From the NCBI GenBank assembly GCA_002311335.1, contig DBZX01000065.1:1-20690 (forward strand): a stretch of 20,690 nt of DNA, written 5' to 3'. Made by a program: the position numbers and the translations under genes. The DNA comes from a bacterium UBP10_UBA1149. GTDB taxonomy: Bacteria > Desulfobacterota > Binatia > UBA1149. This document shows positions 6,566-13,774 of the stretch, in pieces. The notes beneath the pieces were generated by a model. The model did no database searches and was not told the origin of the DNA. It worked only from the letters and a program-made list of their open reading frames with translations. The number at the start of each line of letters is the position of its first letter. Within the stretch, counting starts at the first letter, position 1.

Positions 6566-8563
6566 TCAGTTAAGGCTCGAGCCGAAACGCTTGACGAAAG
6601 AATCAAGCCCTGCAGCCGCGAGCGCTGTTTTCGCCCGCCCCGCTGCTGCCGCCGTCTGGTAACGCCCCGCAACCACTCGGTAGAGAATTCTGCCGTCGCC
6701 AGTGACTTCGACGAGGTGAACATCGCCAGTCACGCGGGATGCCCTGCCGCGAAGCGCCTGGGCGTTGGCCGCCGAAGAGAACGCCCCCAGTTGCAAACCG
6801 TAGTAACTAGCCGGAATCATAGCCACGGGTCCCGGACCCGCGGCGGCCGGAGCCGTGCTTGCAGGGACAGGCTGGAGCGCTTGTTGCGCGATATATCTTT
6901 TCACTACCGGCCGCGAGACCACCGCCGGCGGTGGCGGCACCAACGGTAAAGCGGCAGGAGGCGATTTAATGGCCACGACCCGGGGCTCGGCTTTGGCCCT
7001 GCCAGGCGAGGATGTGGCGACTGCAAGCGGAGCAGCAGGCGCTGGCGGTTTTACTGCTACCGGCTTCGCAATGGCCGGCTTCACAACGGCCGGCGTAACA
7101 ACGGCCGGCGCAACAACGGCCGGCGCAACTCGTGCAAGCTCCCTGGCCGGGCTTGCGGCTACCGGCGCGATGCTGGCGACCGCAAGTGCCGCCTTGTCGG
7201 TGGCACTGCCCCTGGGCGATACCTTGGTCACACTCGCTGCAGGCTTGACCGGCTTACCAAAAGTCTGCCGCTGCCGCGCGTTAAGCTCGGCTGCCCTGTT
7301 ACGCTTCACTTTCAGTCCGGGCACCGCGGTCACCATGCTCTGGTCAACCTTGCCCAGCGAAGCTACTGCCACCCTCGAAAGCTCCTGCAAACCAGCCGCC
7401 GTAACCTTACTGCTGTCAGCGCTGATCGCCGGGTCATCACGCCCGCCCGGCGCAAGGGCCATCCGTATCGAGTCCGCACCCGGCCCTTTTCCGGTCAGAG
7501 CTGCGGCCAGGCCTGCCACCACGGCAAAGAACCCCACGGCCCACAAACCAAGACGACGGCGATTGGCCACCACTCCGACTTCTTCATCCGCGGATTCCGA
7601 AACGCCGCTGGCCCCGCGTCGAGAAGCCTTCAACGGCTGCGCTTTTTCCGTGTCGGATCCCAGGCCGAAATCCTCGCCCAACACGTGCGCCGCAGGCAAC
7701 GCGGGCTCAACTACCCTGCCCCCGCCAGCCGGCTCCCCAATGAATTCTGCTTCGAGCTCCAGCTCAAGCCCCCCGTTATCTTCGAGCGATACTTCTACCT
7801 GCTCCATTCCGGCCGGTTCAGAGCCGTCGATTTCCTCGAGCGCACGACTGCAGAGTTCGTCAATACGACCAGGAATGCCTTCGGCACGGTCAACGATACT
7901 ACTCAGGGCTTCGGCCGAAAACAGCCCCTCTACCGAGCCGCCGACTTCCTCAACGCGCATACGGATGTAATCCAGCGTCTCGTCGGCGTCGAGGGGATCC
8001 ATGCGGCAAACCTGCACCAGCTGCTTGAGAACACTGCGGTCCGAGGCCGCGTTCAAGCGATCAAGGAGTTCAGGCCGGCCCACGAGGAAGACATGAAGCA
8101 TCGTGTGATCAGCTGGATCGTCGCCGAACAGCGTGGACAGCCTCTCCAGGGTCTTAGCTGGTAGATCCTGGGCGTCGTCAATGATGATGACGGTGGCGCA
8201 CTGCCGGTCGGCCAGGCTCTGCGCCTGTTGTTGCAGCGCCTCGACCAGGTCAGCCTCGCTGTTGCCCGGCAGTGCCACGCCGAGGCCCGCCAAGGCTTCG
8301 CCCAGCAGGTGCCGGAGGCCGGGGCCTGCCCCGGGAACGTAGACCACCCGGGCAAGGTCACCGAATTTTTCATCGAGCGAACGGACAAGAGTACTCTTGC
8401 CCGTGCCCGACTCGCCAATGAGCAGGGTGATACCCTGTGGCGCCTGCAGGCCAGCTCTCAACTCCGCAACGAGTGCGGCCCAGACATCTGACAGCGGCCC
8501 ACCGTCGGCTCCACCCCGTTGGTCAAATGGGTGGCGCGAGAGCCCGAAACGGGAAGGATTCAT
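6566..8563 (-). CDS. ExeA-like AAA ATPase fused to a C-terminal SPOR domain
   Basis: A 665-residue fusion. The N-terminal half is an ExeA/MshM-type AAA ATPase with FGLSRHPF at the start, Walker A GESGTGKST (50-58) and Walker B VIIIDD (125-130). A single transmembrane helix follows near residue 340. Next comes a long Ala/Pro/Val/Lys-rich linker, then a SPOR domain in the last 75 residues (YYGLQLGAFSSAANAQALRG and onwards). SPOR domains bind glycan strands lacking stem peptides, often at the septum. The topology implies a cytoplasmic ATPase and a periplasmic peptidoglycan sensor, similar to DamX-type or secretion-assembly ATPases. The ATG at 8563 with AGGAGGT 5 nt upstream sets the start. The gene appears monocistronic; a terminator candidate separates it from holA. 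Confidence 0.9.
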   Translation of the reverse strand: MNPSRFGLSRHPFDQRGGADGGPLSDVWAALVAELRAGLQAPQGITLLIGESGTGKSTLVRSLDEKFGDLARVVYVPGAGPGLRHLLGEALAGLGVALPGNSEADLVEALQQQAQSLADRQCATVIIIDDAQDLPAKTLERLSTLFGDDPADHTMLHVFLVGRPELLDRLNAASDRSVLKQLVQVCRMDPLDADETLDYIRMRVEEVGGSVEGLFSAEALSSIVDRAEGIPGRIDELCSRALEEIDGSEPAGMEQVEVSLEDNGGLELELEAEFIGEPAGGGRVVEPALPAAHVLGEDFGLGSDTEKAQPLKASRRGASGVSESADEEVGVVANRRRLGLWAVGFFAVVAGLAAALTGKGPGADSIRMALAPGGRDDPAISADSSKVTAAGLQELSRVAVASLGKVDQSMVTAVPGLKVKRNRAAELNARQRQTFGKPVKPAASVTKVSPRGSATDKAALAVASIAPVAASPARELARVAPAVVAPAVVTPAVVKPAIAKPVAVKPPAPAAPLAVATSSPGRAKAEPRVVAIKSPPAALPLVPPPPAVVSRPVVKRYIAQQALQPVPASTAPAAAGPGPVAMIPASYYGLQLGAFSSAANAQALRGRASRVTGDVHLVEVTGDGRILYRVVAGRYQTAAAAGRAKTALAAAGLDSFVKRFGSSLN
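7070..7129. repeat. Four tandem 15-bp repeats in the AAA-SPOR linker
   Basis: Four consecutive 15-bp units read aatggccggcttcac, aacggccggcgtaac, aacggccggcgcaac and aacggccggcgcaac; the last two are identical. They keep the reading frame and encode five-residue repeats of the type (x)PAVV in the periplasmic linker. A further degenerate copy may precede them. Near-identical units suggest recent slippage or unequal exchange that adjusts linker length. Confidence 0.9.
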
Positions 8564-8582
8564 CCACACCTCCTGCAATCAG

Positions 8583-8603
8583 GGCCGTTCCAAGGCAACG
8601 GCC
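8583..8603. promoter_or_regulatory. Inverted repeat in front of the AAA-SPOR gene
   Basis: GGCCGTT (8583-8589) and AACGGCC (8597-8603) are perfect 7-bp arms around a 7-nt centre. The element ends about 20 nt upstream of the AAA-SPOR start and just outside its ribosome-binding site. It could be a repressor site or a leader hairpin; nothing in the sequence decides between them. Confidence 0.35.
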
Positions 8604-8636
8604 TCAAGCCAAACTACCACAGGGTCTCCAGTTATC

Positions 8637-8675
8637 AAAAAAAAATGCGCCCTGTTCTCCTTCCTACCCGGGGCG
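8637..8675 (-). terminator. Candidate intrinsic terminator after holA
   Basis: Read on the minus strand, a stem formed by 8669-8675 with 8648-8654 (seven pairs including one G-T) and a 14-nt loop is followed within two bases by a run of nine T (8645-8637). It begins 13 nt after the holA stop. The loop is longer than ideal, so the call is moderate, but the T-run and position fit termination of the MBL-thioesterase-holA transcript. Confidence 0.5.
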
Positions 8676-8687
8676 AGAGACCAGGGG

Positions 8688-9737
8688 CTAACGGCTGCAG
8701 GCCGAGGAGACGAAGCCTGCAAAGAGCATCCTTTCACTCAGGGGCGACAATTTCAGGGCGCTGTCCAGATCCAGAACACGGCTGTGCAGGGCCGCCAGGG
8801 CCGTGGACCCGAAAGCCGCCGCCGCCTGGAACTGGTGAAACGCGCGCCAGGGCGACGAAAAGCCGGCGCGCACCTCTGCGGGCAGGGACTTCCAGGCCGA
8901 GCGGGTAAACCTATCCGGGCTGCCCTCGAGATCGCGCCTGCTGAGTAAGCCCAGATGCCGTGAAGCCTCGTACAGAGCGCCCACGTGGGTTCCCAGTGCC
9001 GCGCATATCATCAAGGGAAACTGCCCCCGGTCGAGCATCTCGTCGAGCGCAGCCTGGGCCGCGGGGCCGTCGCGCCTGCTCAAGGCATCGGTCAGCCCGA
9101 AAACGCCCGCCTGGGCGTAATCGGACATAAGCTCTCTCACCTGGGCCACCTCGAGCGCCCCGCCCTCGGCCACCGCCAGGCAGAGCTTCTGAATTTCGCC
9201 CAGCAACACGCCCTCGTTACTGCCCGCGCGCTCGGATACCAGGGCAAGCACCGCCCCCGAGGGTTCCGCGAGGCCTGCACGGCGGCACTCCGCGCGTACC
9301 AGTGCGTGTACCGAATCTTCCTCAAGGTTACCGCCCCTGTCGACAGCAATCCTCAGGTCTTCGAAACCATCGAGTCCCTTGACTGCCTTGTAGAGCCTGC
9401 TGCGGCGATCGATCGCGCTGGCGGTAACCAGCAAGCAAGCACCGGCGGGAACGCCTCGCTCTACGAGCTCGAGCAGGTCGTCTACTTCTCGTTCCAGGCT
9501 GGTATCAAAACCCCGAAGCCAGGCGCAGCGGTTTCCACCGAACATTCCGACCTGCAACAACTCAGCTTCGGCCTGGGCAACAGTGGCTTCGGGAGCGCGC
9601 ATGACCGCGAGATCAGTATCTACATTGCCCCCGTTGAGCGCGGCAACGGCCAGCTTCCTGGCCCTGGGATCAACGATGGCCGGTTCGCCGACCAGGATGA
9701 GAAAGCCAGCAGCCTCTGTCTCAACAGTGGTCGTCAC
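8688..9737 (-). CDS. holA: DNA polymerase III delta subunit (HolA)
   Basis: Divergent HolA, the clamp-loader subunit that opens the beta sliding clamp. The N-terminal FLILVGEPAIVDPRA occupies the place of the usual YLLYGEE segment. FGGNRCAWLRG and GACLLVTASAIDRRSRLYKAV follow the delta domain I pattern, and GSNEGVLLGEIQKL, FGLTDALSRRDGPAAQAAL and the helical C-terminus match domains II-III. I chose the GTG at 9737, which overlaps the thioesterase stop as GTGA and yields 349 residues with the Gly-Glu motif at the usual distance from the N-terminus. An in-frame GTG at 9776 would add 13 residues. Gene order after a thioesterase is not the common holA setting, but the transcript is contiguous. 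Confidence 0.85.
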   Translation of the reverse strand: MTTTVETEAAGFLILVGEPAIVDPRARKLAVAALNGGNVDTDLAVMRAPEATVAQAEAELLQVGMFGGNRCAWLRGFDTSLEREVDDLLELVERGVPAGACLLVTASAIDRRSRLYKAVKGLDGFEDLRIAVDRGGNLEEDSVHALVRAECRRAGLAEPSGAVLALVSERAGSNEGVLLGEIQKLCLAVAEGGALEVAQVRELMSDYAQAGVFGLTDALSRRDGPAAQAALDEMLDRGQFPLMICAALGTHVGALYEASRHLGLLSRRDLEGSPDRFTRSAWKSLPAEVRAGFSSPWRAFHQFQAAAAFGSTALAALHSRVLDLDSALKLSPLSERMLFAGFVSSACSR

Positions 9738-10177
9738 CTGCTCGTCCGGGAGCGGGCCGTTCTTACGAGCGACCACTCCGCACTGCCGCTGGCAAGAAGT
9801 CTGGCGCGACTGTCCTTGATGGCGGCCTCTGTTCTCACCGTCGTACCTTTCTGTTCAATGATGCGCGCCGAAACGATCAGTTCAGTGGATGCCTTTACCG
9901 GGCGGCGAAATTCGACGGTGAGCTTACGGGTAACCCCGTAGCGACCCAGTCCCTCGAATAGAGCCCAGCCCATAGCCTCGTCGAGCAGGGTAGAAACAAT
10001 CCCACCGTGGACAAAGTCCTCGTAGCCCACGAAGTTTGCGTCGATAGCCGTGCGACACACCACGCCATCGTTGTCCTGCTTGAAGGCCAGGCCCAGACCG
10101 CTGTCGTTCTCCGGCCCGCAACCAAAACACCCTGCGAACAAACGATCCCGGCTACTGTCGGCCTGCTCTTCAGACAT
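9734..10177 (-). CDS. PaaI-type hotdog acyl-CoA thioesterase
   Basis: A 147-residue single hotdog domain. It begins with the CFGCGPEN segment (17-24) common in PaaI-like proteins and continues with VGYEDFVHGGIVSTLLDEAMGWAL, where HGG (57-59) and Asp66/Glu67 are the expected oxyanion-hole and catalytic positions. It probably hydrolyses a small or medium acyl-CoA in the cytoplasm; the substrate is not assignable. It begins 14 nt after the MBL-fold gene with AGGTGG upstream, and its stop overlaps the holA start, so all three are likely co-transcribed. Confidence 0.85.
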   Translation of the reverse strand: MSEEQADSSRDRLFAGCFGCGPENDSGLGLAFKQDNDGVVCRTAIDANFVGYEDFVHGGIVSTLLDEAMGWALFEGLGRYGVTRKLTVEFRRPVKASTELIVSARIIEQKGTTVRTEAAIKDSRARLLASGSAEWSLVRTARSRTSR

Positions 10178-10191
10178 TTATGCTTTTCCAC

Positions 10192-11265
10192 CTACCAGCC
10201 ACGGGTCTCGCCTACTTTCAATACCCAGTCCACCTCCGCCCCCCGCGCCGCCTGCATGGAAGCAGCCCTGAAGCGGCGGGGCGGCTCGTCGAGTTCTTCT
10301 TCGGCCAGGTCAAAAGTTCCGAAGTGGACGGCTACCGTCCTCGAGGCGCCCAGGCTGACCGCCGCATCTATAGCTTGCTCTGGATTCATGTGCGACAGCG
10401 ACATGATTTCGATAGGCAGGTAGGCGCCCACCGGCAGGGCCGCGAGGGTCGGGCTTCCAAGTCGGCTGCGGATTTCATCGAAGACGCCGAAGGGGGCCGT
10501 GTCACCGGCAAAATAGAACAGCCTGTCTTCGGATTTGACAGTCCAGCCGGACCAGAGAGCCCGGTTGCGATCGAGCAGCCCGCGCCGGCTCCAGTGCCGG
10601 GCCGGAACGCAGGTGATCTCGAGGCCATCGACCTTGACCGATTGCCACCAGTCCAACTCGAGCAGCGGCCCGATACCCTCCTCGTCCAGGAGGGCGGCGT
10701 TGCCCAGCGGCACCACGAAGATGCTTCCCCGCTCGGAAAGAACTCTCAATGTCGGAAGGTCAAGATGATCGTAGTGGTTGTGAGAAATCACGACGAAAGC
10801 GATGTCGGGAAGCTCGGCCAGTGTCATTCCCGGGGGCTGGAGGCGACGCGGACCGAGTTTTATGGGGCTGGCGTAATCGGACCACATGGGGTCGGTAAGA
10901 AAGTACACCCCGCCCTGGCGAACCAACAGGCTGGAATGTCCGATCCAGGTCACCGTCGGGGCGTTTTGATCCGCCGTCCAACGCTTAAACATGGCAGCGC
11001 TATCGTCCACCGAGGCAGCGGCGCGACCAAGCGGGCGAAACGCCCTGACCACTCTTCCGGCCAGGAATCCCAGCCCACTGAGAATTGCGGGTCGTCCACC
11101 GTCCACATAACCCGGATTTGTAAACCCACCTGCCGGGAGGTGGTGCGCAGGCAGCGCTGCTGCGCCTGCCGGCGTCAGCGTCAGCAACAACGCCACCACC
11201 GTGGCCACGGCGCTGTGTCTCGACAGGCCTGCAGACCATGTTTCAAATCCTGCTCCTGCGCCCAC
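10192..11265 (-). CDS. Exported MBL-fold metal-dependent hydrolase (NAPE-PLD/UlaG-like)
   Basis: A 357-residue metallo-beta-lactamase-fold protein with the core motif SHNHYDH (His162, His164, Asp166, His167). Further likely metal ligands are in VPARHWSRRG, FAGDTAPF and VHFGTF. The TWIGHSSLLV entry and the GPRRLQPPG loop resemble the Lactamase_B_2 group that includes N-acylphosphatidylethanolamine phospholipase D and L-ascorbate-6-P lactonase. Residues 15-36 form a basic then hydrophobic signal-like segment, so export to the periplasm is likely. A lipid phosphodiesterase role is possible but not shown. The GTG start at 11265 lacks a good ribosome-binding site. The gene is divergent from the TetR gene across 75 bp and could share its operator. 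Confidence 0.82.
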   Translation of the reverse strand: MGAGAGFETWSAGLSRHSAVATVVALLLTLTPAGAAALPAHHLPAGGFTNPGYVDGGRPAILSGLGFLAGRVVRAFRPLGRAAASVDDSAAMFKRWTADQNAPTVTWIGHSSLLVRQGGVYFLTDPMWSDYASPIKLGPRRLQPPGMTLAELPDIAFVVISHNHYDHLDLPTLRVLSERGSIFVVPLGNAALLDEEGIGPLLELDWWQSVKVDGLEITCVPARHWSRRGLLDRNRALWSGWTVKSEDRLFYFAGDTAPFGVFDEIRSRLGSPTLAALPVGAYLPIEIMSLSHMNPEQAIDAAVSLGASRTVAVHFGTFDLAEEELDEPPRRFRAASMQAARGAEVDWVLKVGETRGW

Positions 11266-11316
11266 GTACCGCTGCTACTGCCGGGTCAGACCTATGTAAA
11301 GTCTGGTGTTTACCGC

Positions 11317-11330
11317 TGTAACGTGTTTCA
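11317..11330. promoter_or_regulatory. KstR-like operator in front of the TetR gene
   Basis: TGTAACGTGTTTCA fits the palindromic pattern TnnAACnnGTTnnA at all eight fixed positions and ends 11 nt before the TetR start. It shares 11 of 14 bases with the motif at 16989-17002. In the same 75-bp divergent gap, GTAAA (11296-11300) and TTTAC (11309-11313) form a second small dyad. Such placement suits autoregulation and control of the divergent MBL gene. The function is inferred. Confidence 0.55.
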
Positions 11331-11340
11331 ATTCGCCGCC

Positions 11341-11895
11341 GTGGAAGAGCGCGCTGAGCGAATTGTAGAGTCCGCCGTCGCCCTGGCCGAGAAAGGGGGA
11401 TTCGAAGCCGTGCGGCTGCGCGACGTAGCTGCTGATGCCGGTGTGGCCCTGGGTACGCTCTACAGGCATTTTCGCAGCAAGGAAGACCTCCTGGTCGCCG
11501 CCCTGGCGGCCGAACTCACTACTCTCGAAGACTACCTCAGCAGCAATCCGGCCCGTGGGGTCAACCCGATCGATCGCGTGGTTTCGGTTTTTGCCGTGGC
11601 CACCAGCGGTATGTGCCGGCGACCGAGACTGGCCCAGGCGATACTCAAATCAGTGGCCTCGGCCAACCCTGACCTGACCGAACAGGTAGCGGCCTTTCAC
11701 GGGCGCATCGCCGCCCTGACCGATACCGCGCTGCAAGGACCCGAGACCGGAAGCAATGGCAACGATCACTCTGCTGAAGCCCTGGTACTGCAGCAGGTCT
11801 GGTTCGCTTCGCTGGTGGGCTGGGCCGGCGGACTGCACGACCAGGAAGCAGTGGTCAGCAAGGTCAGGGTCGCGGCCGGTTTCGTTCTCGGCTGA
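11341..11895 (+). CDS. TetR-family repressor, KstR-like
   Basis: A 184-residue regulator. The N-terminal DNA-binding domain is classic TetR: ERIVESAVALAEKGGF, then the helix-turn-helix around residues 24-45 ending in GVALGTLYRHFRSKEDLL. From memory, the C-terminal stretch QQVWFASLVGWAGGL...VSKVRVAAGFVLG resembles mycobacterial KstR, the repressor of steroid catabolism whose ligand is an acyl-CoA thioester. I start it at GTG 11341, giving a normal TetR N-terminus; GTG 11323 is possible but would lie inside the operator-like site. There is no ribosome-binding site, so a leaderless or very short leader message is plausible. The gene is convergent with the thiolase/DUF35 operon, its likely target. 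Confidence 0.85.
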   Translation: MEERAERIVESAVALAEKGGFEAVRLRDVAADAGVALGTLYRHFRSKEDLLVAALAAELTTLEDYLSSNPARGVNPIDRVVSVFAVATSGMCRRPRLAQAILKSVASANPDLTEQVAAFHGRIAALTDTALQGPETGSNGNDHSAEALVLQQVWFASLVGWAGGLHDQEAVVSKVRVAAGFVLG

Positions 11896-12218
11896 ACAGC
11901 CTTGCTGCCGGCCTCGCCAATGGCAAAAAAAATCCGGTGCCCCCGGCACCGGGCCCCGCCAGAAGCAGGACCCGAATGCCGGTTACACCGAACTCGGCTG
12001 GCAGAGGTCAGGGGGGTCGTCCGTTCTCTGCCGTGCCGGTATACACCTTCAACAGGCGCACACACAAGACTTTGCAAGCCGGGGGCCAAAGCCGCTCGTT
12101 CTTAAAACCCTTCTAAATAAGGCATTCGGCCGGTGCCCGCCCCCCTTTTGGGGAAGGTGGGATAGCCCAGCCTGAGTGATATAACGACCCCCGGCAGCTC
12201 TTGTGCCCCCCAGCCGAG
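11896..12218. other. Convergent intergenic region with several hairpins
   Basis: No gene is supported in these 323 bp between two convergent stops. It contains the strong terminator described separately. It also has a 7-bp stem GGCAGAG/CTCTGCC (12000-12006 with 12026-12032), and a long hairpin at 12136-12161 with CCCGCC pairing GGTGGG and CCCC pairing GGGG around TTTT. The 9-mer CCGGTGCCC occurs both in the terminator (11934) and at 12130. I could not identify a tRNA or known small RNA. Confidence 0.55.
11925..11952 (-). terminator. Strong intrinsic terminator of the thiolase/DUF35 operon
   Basis: On the minus strand a perfect 8-bp stem CCGGTGCC/GGCACCGG (11952-11945 with 11941-11934) with a 3-nt loop is followed by A and eight T (11932-11925). 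Stem strength and T-run are both textbook. It lies 266 nt beyond the thioesterase stop, leaving a long 3' untranslated region. On the plus strand no T-run follows, so it does not obviously serve the TetR gene. Confidence 0.85.
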
Positions 12219-12917
12219 TCAGCCCGCTTCAGCGTCGCGGCGGAGCCCCGCCTCCTCCATCATCTTCTGCATTCGCTTACGGTCGACCGACACGAACATT
12301 CCCCTGCCCCGCGCCAGCACGATCTCATCCTTGCAGAGCTCACCCTCGGCATAGATCTTTCGTCCCTCTACCCGCGCAACCGAGGCGCGGCAGTTAAGGT
12401 CCGTGTGCAGCGGTGTAGGTCGCAGGTAGTCGATGGTGAGGGTCGCGGTCATGCCCGGGGTACCGGTGATCGACTGCGCGAAGCCCAGCAGCTCATCAAA
12501 CAGCTCGGCTACGACCCCACCGTGAACGTGCCCCGGTGGCCCCTCGTAGGCCGAGCCGAACTTGACGAAACCACGCACCGTGTCGCCTTCGAGCTCCAGT
12601 CTCATGGGAGGAGACAGGGGGTTGGAAAGACCCACTACGGGGCTGCGATCAAAGAGCGCGTGAACGTTTCCGGCCGTGGAAGTTTCTGCAAAAGCATCAA
12701 GGGTGCCGCGTTGCGGCTGCAACTCGAGTTGTTGCGAAATCTTGTCCATCTCGCCGGCGGCCGCTTCGAGCACCCCCGGCTCCGGATCAGAAAGCACCGC
12801 CAGCCCTATCAAGCGTCGCAGACTGGCCGCGAGTTTGCGTTTCTCGGCCCAGGTGCCTTCCGCCGGTACGGCCGAGGACTGCCACCAGGCGTGGGTCTTG
12901 TCGGTGTCGTCTGCCAA
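12219..12917 (-). CDS. PaaI-like thioesterase with N-terminal helical extension
   Basis: A 232-residue protein whose C-terminal 130 residues form a hotdog thioesterase domain: GPPGHVHGGVVAELFDELLGFAQ contains HGG at 132-134 and the Asp/Glu pair near 141-142. It continues with TATLTIDYLRPTPLHTDL. The first 95 residues are a charged, helical extension that I do not recognise. The TTG at 12917 is favoured because AAGGGAAG, which overlaps the crotonase stop, sits about 6 nt upstream; a TTG at 12953 would add 12 residues. As last gene of the operon it would release free acid from an acyl-CoA or recycle CoA from dead-end intermediates. The substrate is unknown. Confidence 0.82.
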   Translation of the reverse strand: MADDTDKTHAWWQSSAVPAEGTWAEKRKLAASLRRLIGLAVLSDPEPGVLEAAAGEMDKISQQLELQPQRGTLDAFAETSTAGNVHALFDRSPVVGLSNPLSPPMRLELEGDTVRGFVKFGSAYEGPPGHVHGGVVAELFDELLGFAQSITGTPGMTATLTIDYLRPTPLHTDLNCRASVARVEGRKIYAEGELCKDEIVLARGRGMFVSVDRKRMQKMMEEAGLRRDAEAG

Positions 12918-12918
12918 T

Positions 12919-13728
12919 TCAACTTCCCTTGAAACGGGCTGGACGTTTTTCAAGAAAAGCCCTTGGGCCCTCGCGGGCGTCTTCGCTGGACATCACTTCC
13001 ATGCCGAGTTCAAGTTCGCGCACGAATGCCTTTTCTTCGGGCAGGCCCGAGCTTTCCAGCACCGAAGCCTTGATGTTCCGGACAGCCAGCGGTCCGTTCT
13101 TCGCGATCGCGTCGGCCAGTTCCCTGGCCTTGGCGAGGGCCCCGCCATCTTTGACCACGTGGCCCAGCAGGCCGACCCTCAGCGCCTCGGCGGCGTCCAG
13201 CGGCGCACCGGTGAGCAGCATCTCCATAGCTACCGTGTAGGGAATCTGCCTCGGCAAGCGCACTGTTGTGCCGGCCATGGGAAACAAGCCGCGGCAGACC
13301 TCGGAGATCGCGATGCGCGCGCCCTCGCCCGCCACTCGAATATCCGCAGACATCAGCATCTCCATGCCACCCGCGTAGCAATAGCCTTCGACGGCGGCCA
13401 ACAACGGTTTGGCCAGGCGGTACTCCTTGAGAAAGCCCTTGTAGATGATCGAGTAGTCTTGCTGAATGCGTTCTTCGTGCTCGTTGTCAGGTGGCAAGCC
13501 CTTCATCAGCTTACCCACCAGCTGGTCGAGGTCAGCGCCGGCAGAGAAATTACCACCCGCGCCGGTGAGGATCGCCACGTGCACACTGTCGTCGCCGTCT
13601 ACCAGGTCCCATGCGTCGGCCAACCCACAGAGCATCTCGGGGTTGAAGGCGTTACGGGCTTCGGGCCGATTCAGCGTCAGGGTAACGACGCCTCCATCGC
13701 GTTCGACCAGCAGTGCGGGTTCAGACAT
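12919..13728 (-). CDS. Crotonase-family enoyl-CoA hydratase
   Basis: A 269-residue crotonase with the oxyanion-hole segments AGGNFSAGADL (about 57-67) and YCYAGGMEM (116-124). Glu123 and Glu143 are 20 residues apart, matching the spacing of the two catalytic glutamates of rat enoyl-CoA hydratase (144 and 164). A hydratase reaction, adding water to a 2-enoyl-CoA, is therefore the best guess, although isomerase or hydrolase functions occur in the fold. The ATG at 13728 follows GGGGGAAG at a normal distance. The gene lies 46 nt after the first thiolase-like stop and 1 nt before the thioesterase start. In the proposed pathway it would supply the 3-hydroxyacyl-CoA for C-C cleavage. Confidence 0.88.
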   Translation of the reverse strand: MSEPALLVERDGGVVTLTLNRPEARNAFNPEMLCGLADAWDLVDGDDSVHVAILTGAGGNFSAGADLDQLVGKLMKGLPPDNEHEERIQQDYSIIYKGFLKEYRLAKPLLAAVEGYCYAGGMEMLMSADIRVAGEGARIAISEVCRGLFPMAGTTVRLPRQIPYTVAMEMLLTGAPLDAAEALRVGLLGHVVKDGGALAKARELADAIAKNGPLAVRNIKASVLESSGLPEEKAFVRELELGMEVMSSEDAREGPRAFLEKRPARFKGS

Positions 13729-13774
13729 CAGTTGCTTCCCCCAGTGGCGGGCCTTGCGGGCGGGGCGCAGCTCT

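Noticed and set aside
7070..7129. CRISPR-like array
   Set aside because: The repeats are contiguous 15-bp units without spacers and lie in frame within a coding linker.
6855..7970. Plus-strand open frame of about 370 codons rich in Ala, Thr and Ser
   Set aside because: It is antisense to the AAA-SPOR linker, whose GC-rich repeats keep the opposite frame open; no domain is recognisable.
10180..11340. Long open plus-strand frame running into the TetR coding sequence
   Set aside because: The first 385 codons are antisense to the MBL-fold gene, have low-complexity composition and no family resemblance; only the last 184 codons are TetR-like.
11953..12218. A tRNA or known small RNA in the convergent gap
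   Set aside because: I looked for a T-loop with paired arms on both strands and for the SRP RNA core and found neither; only generic hairpins are present.
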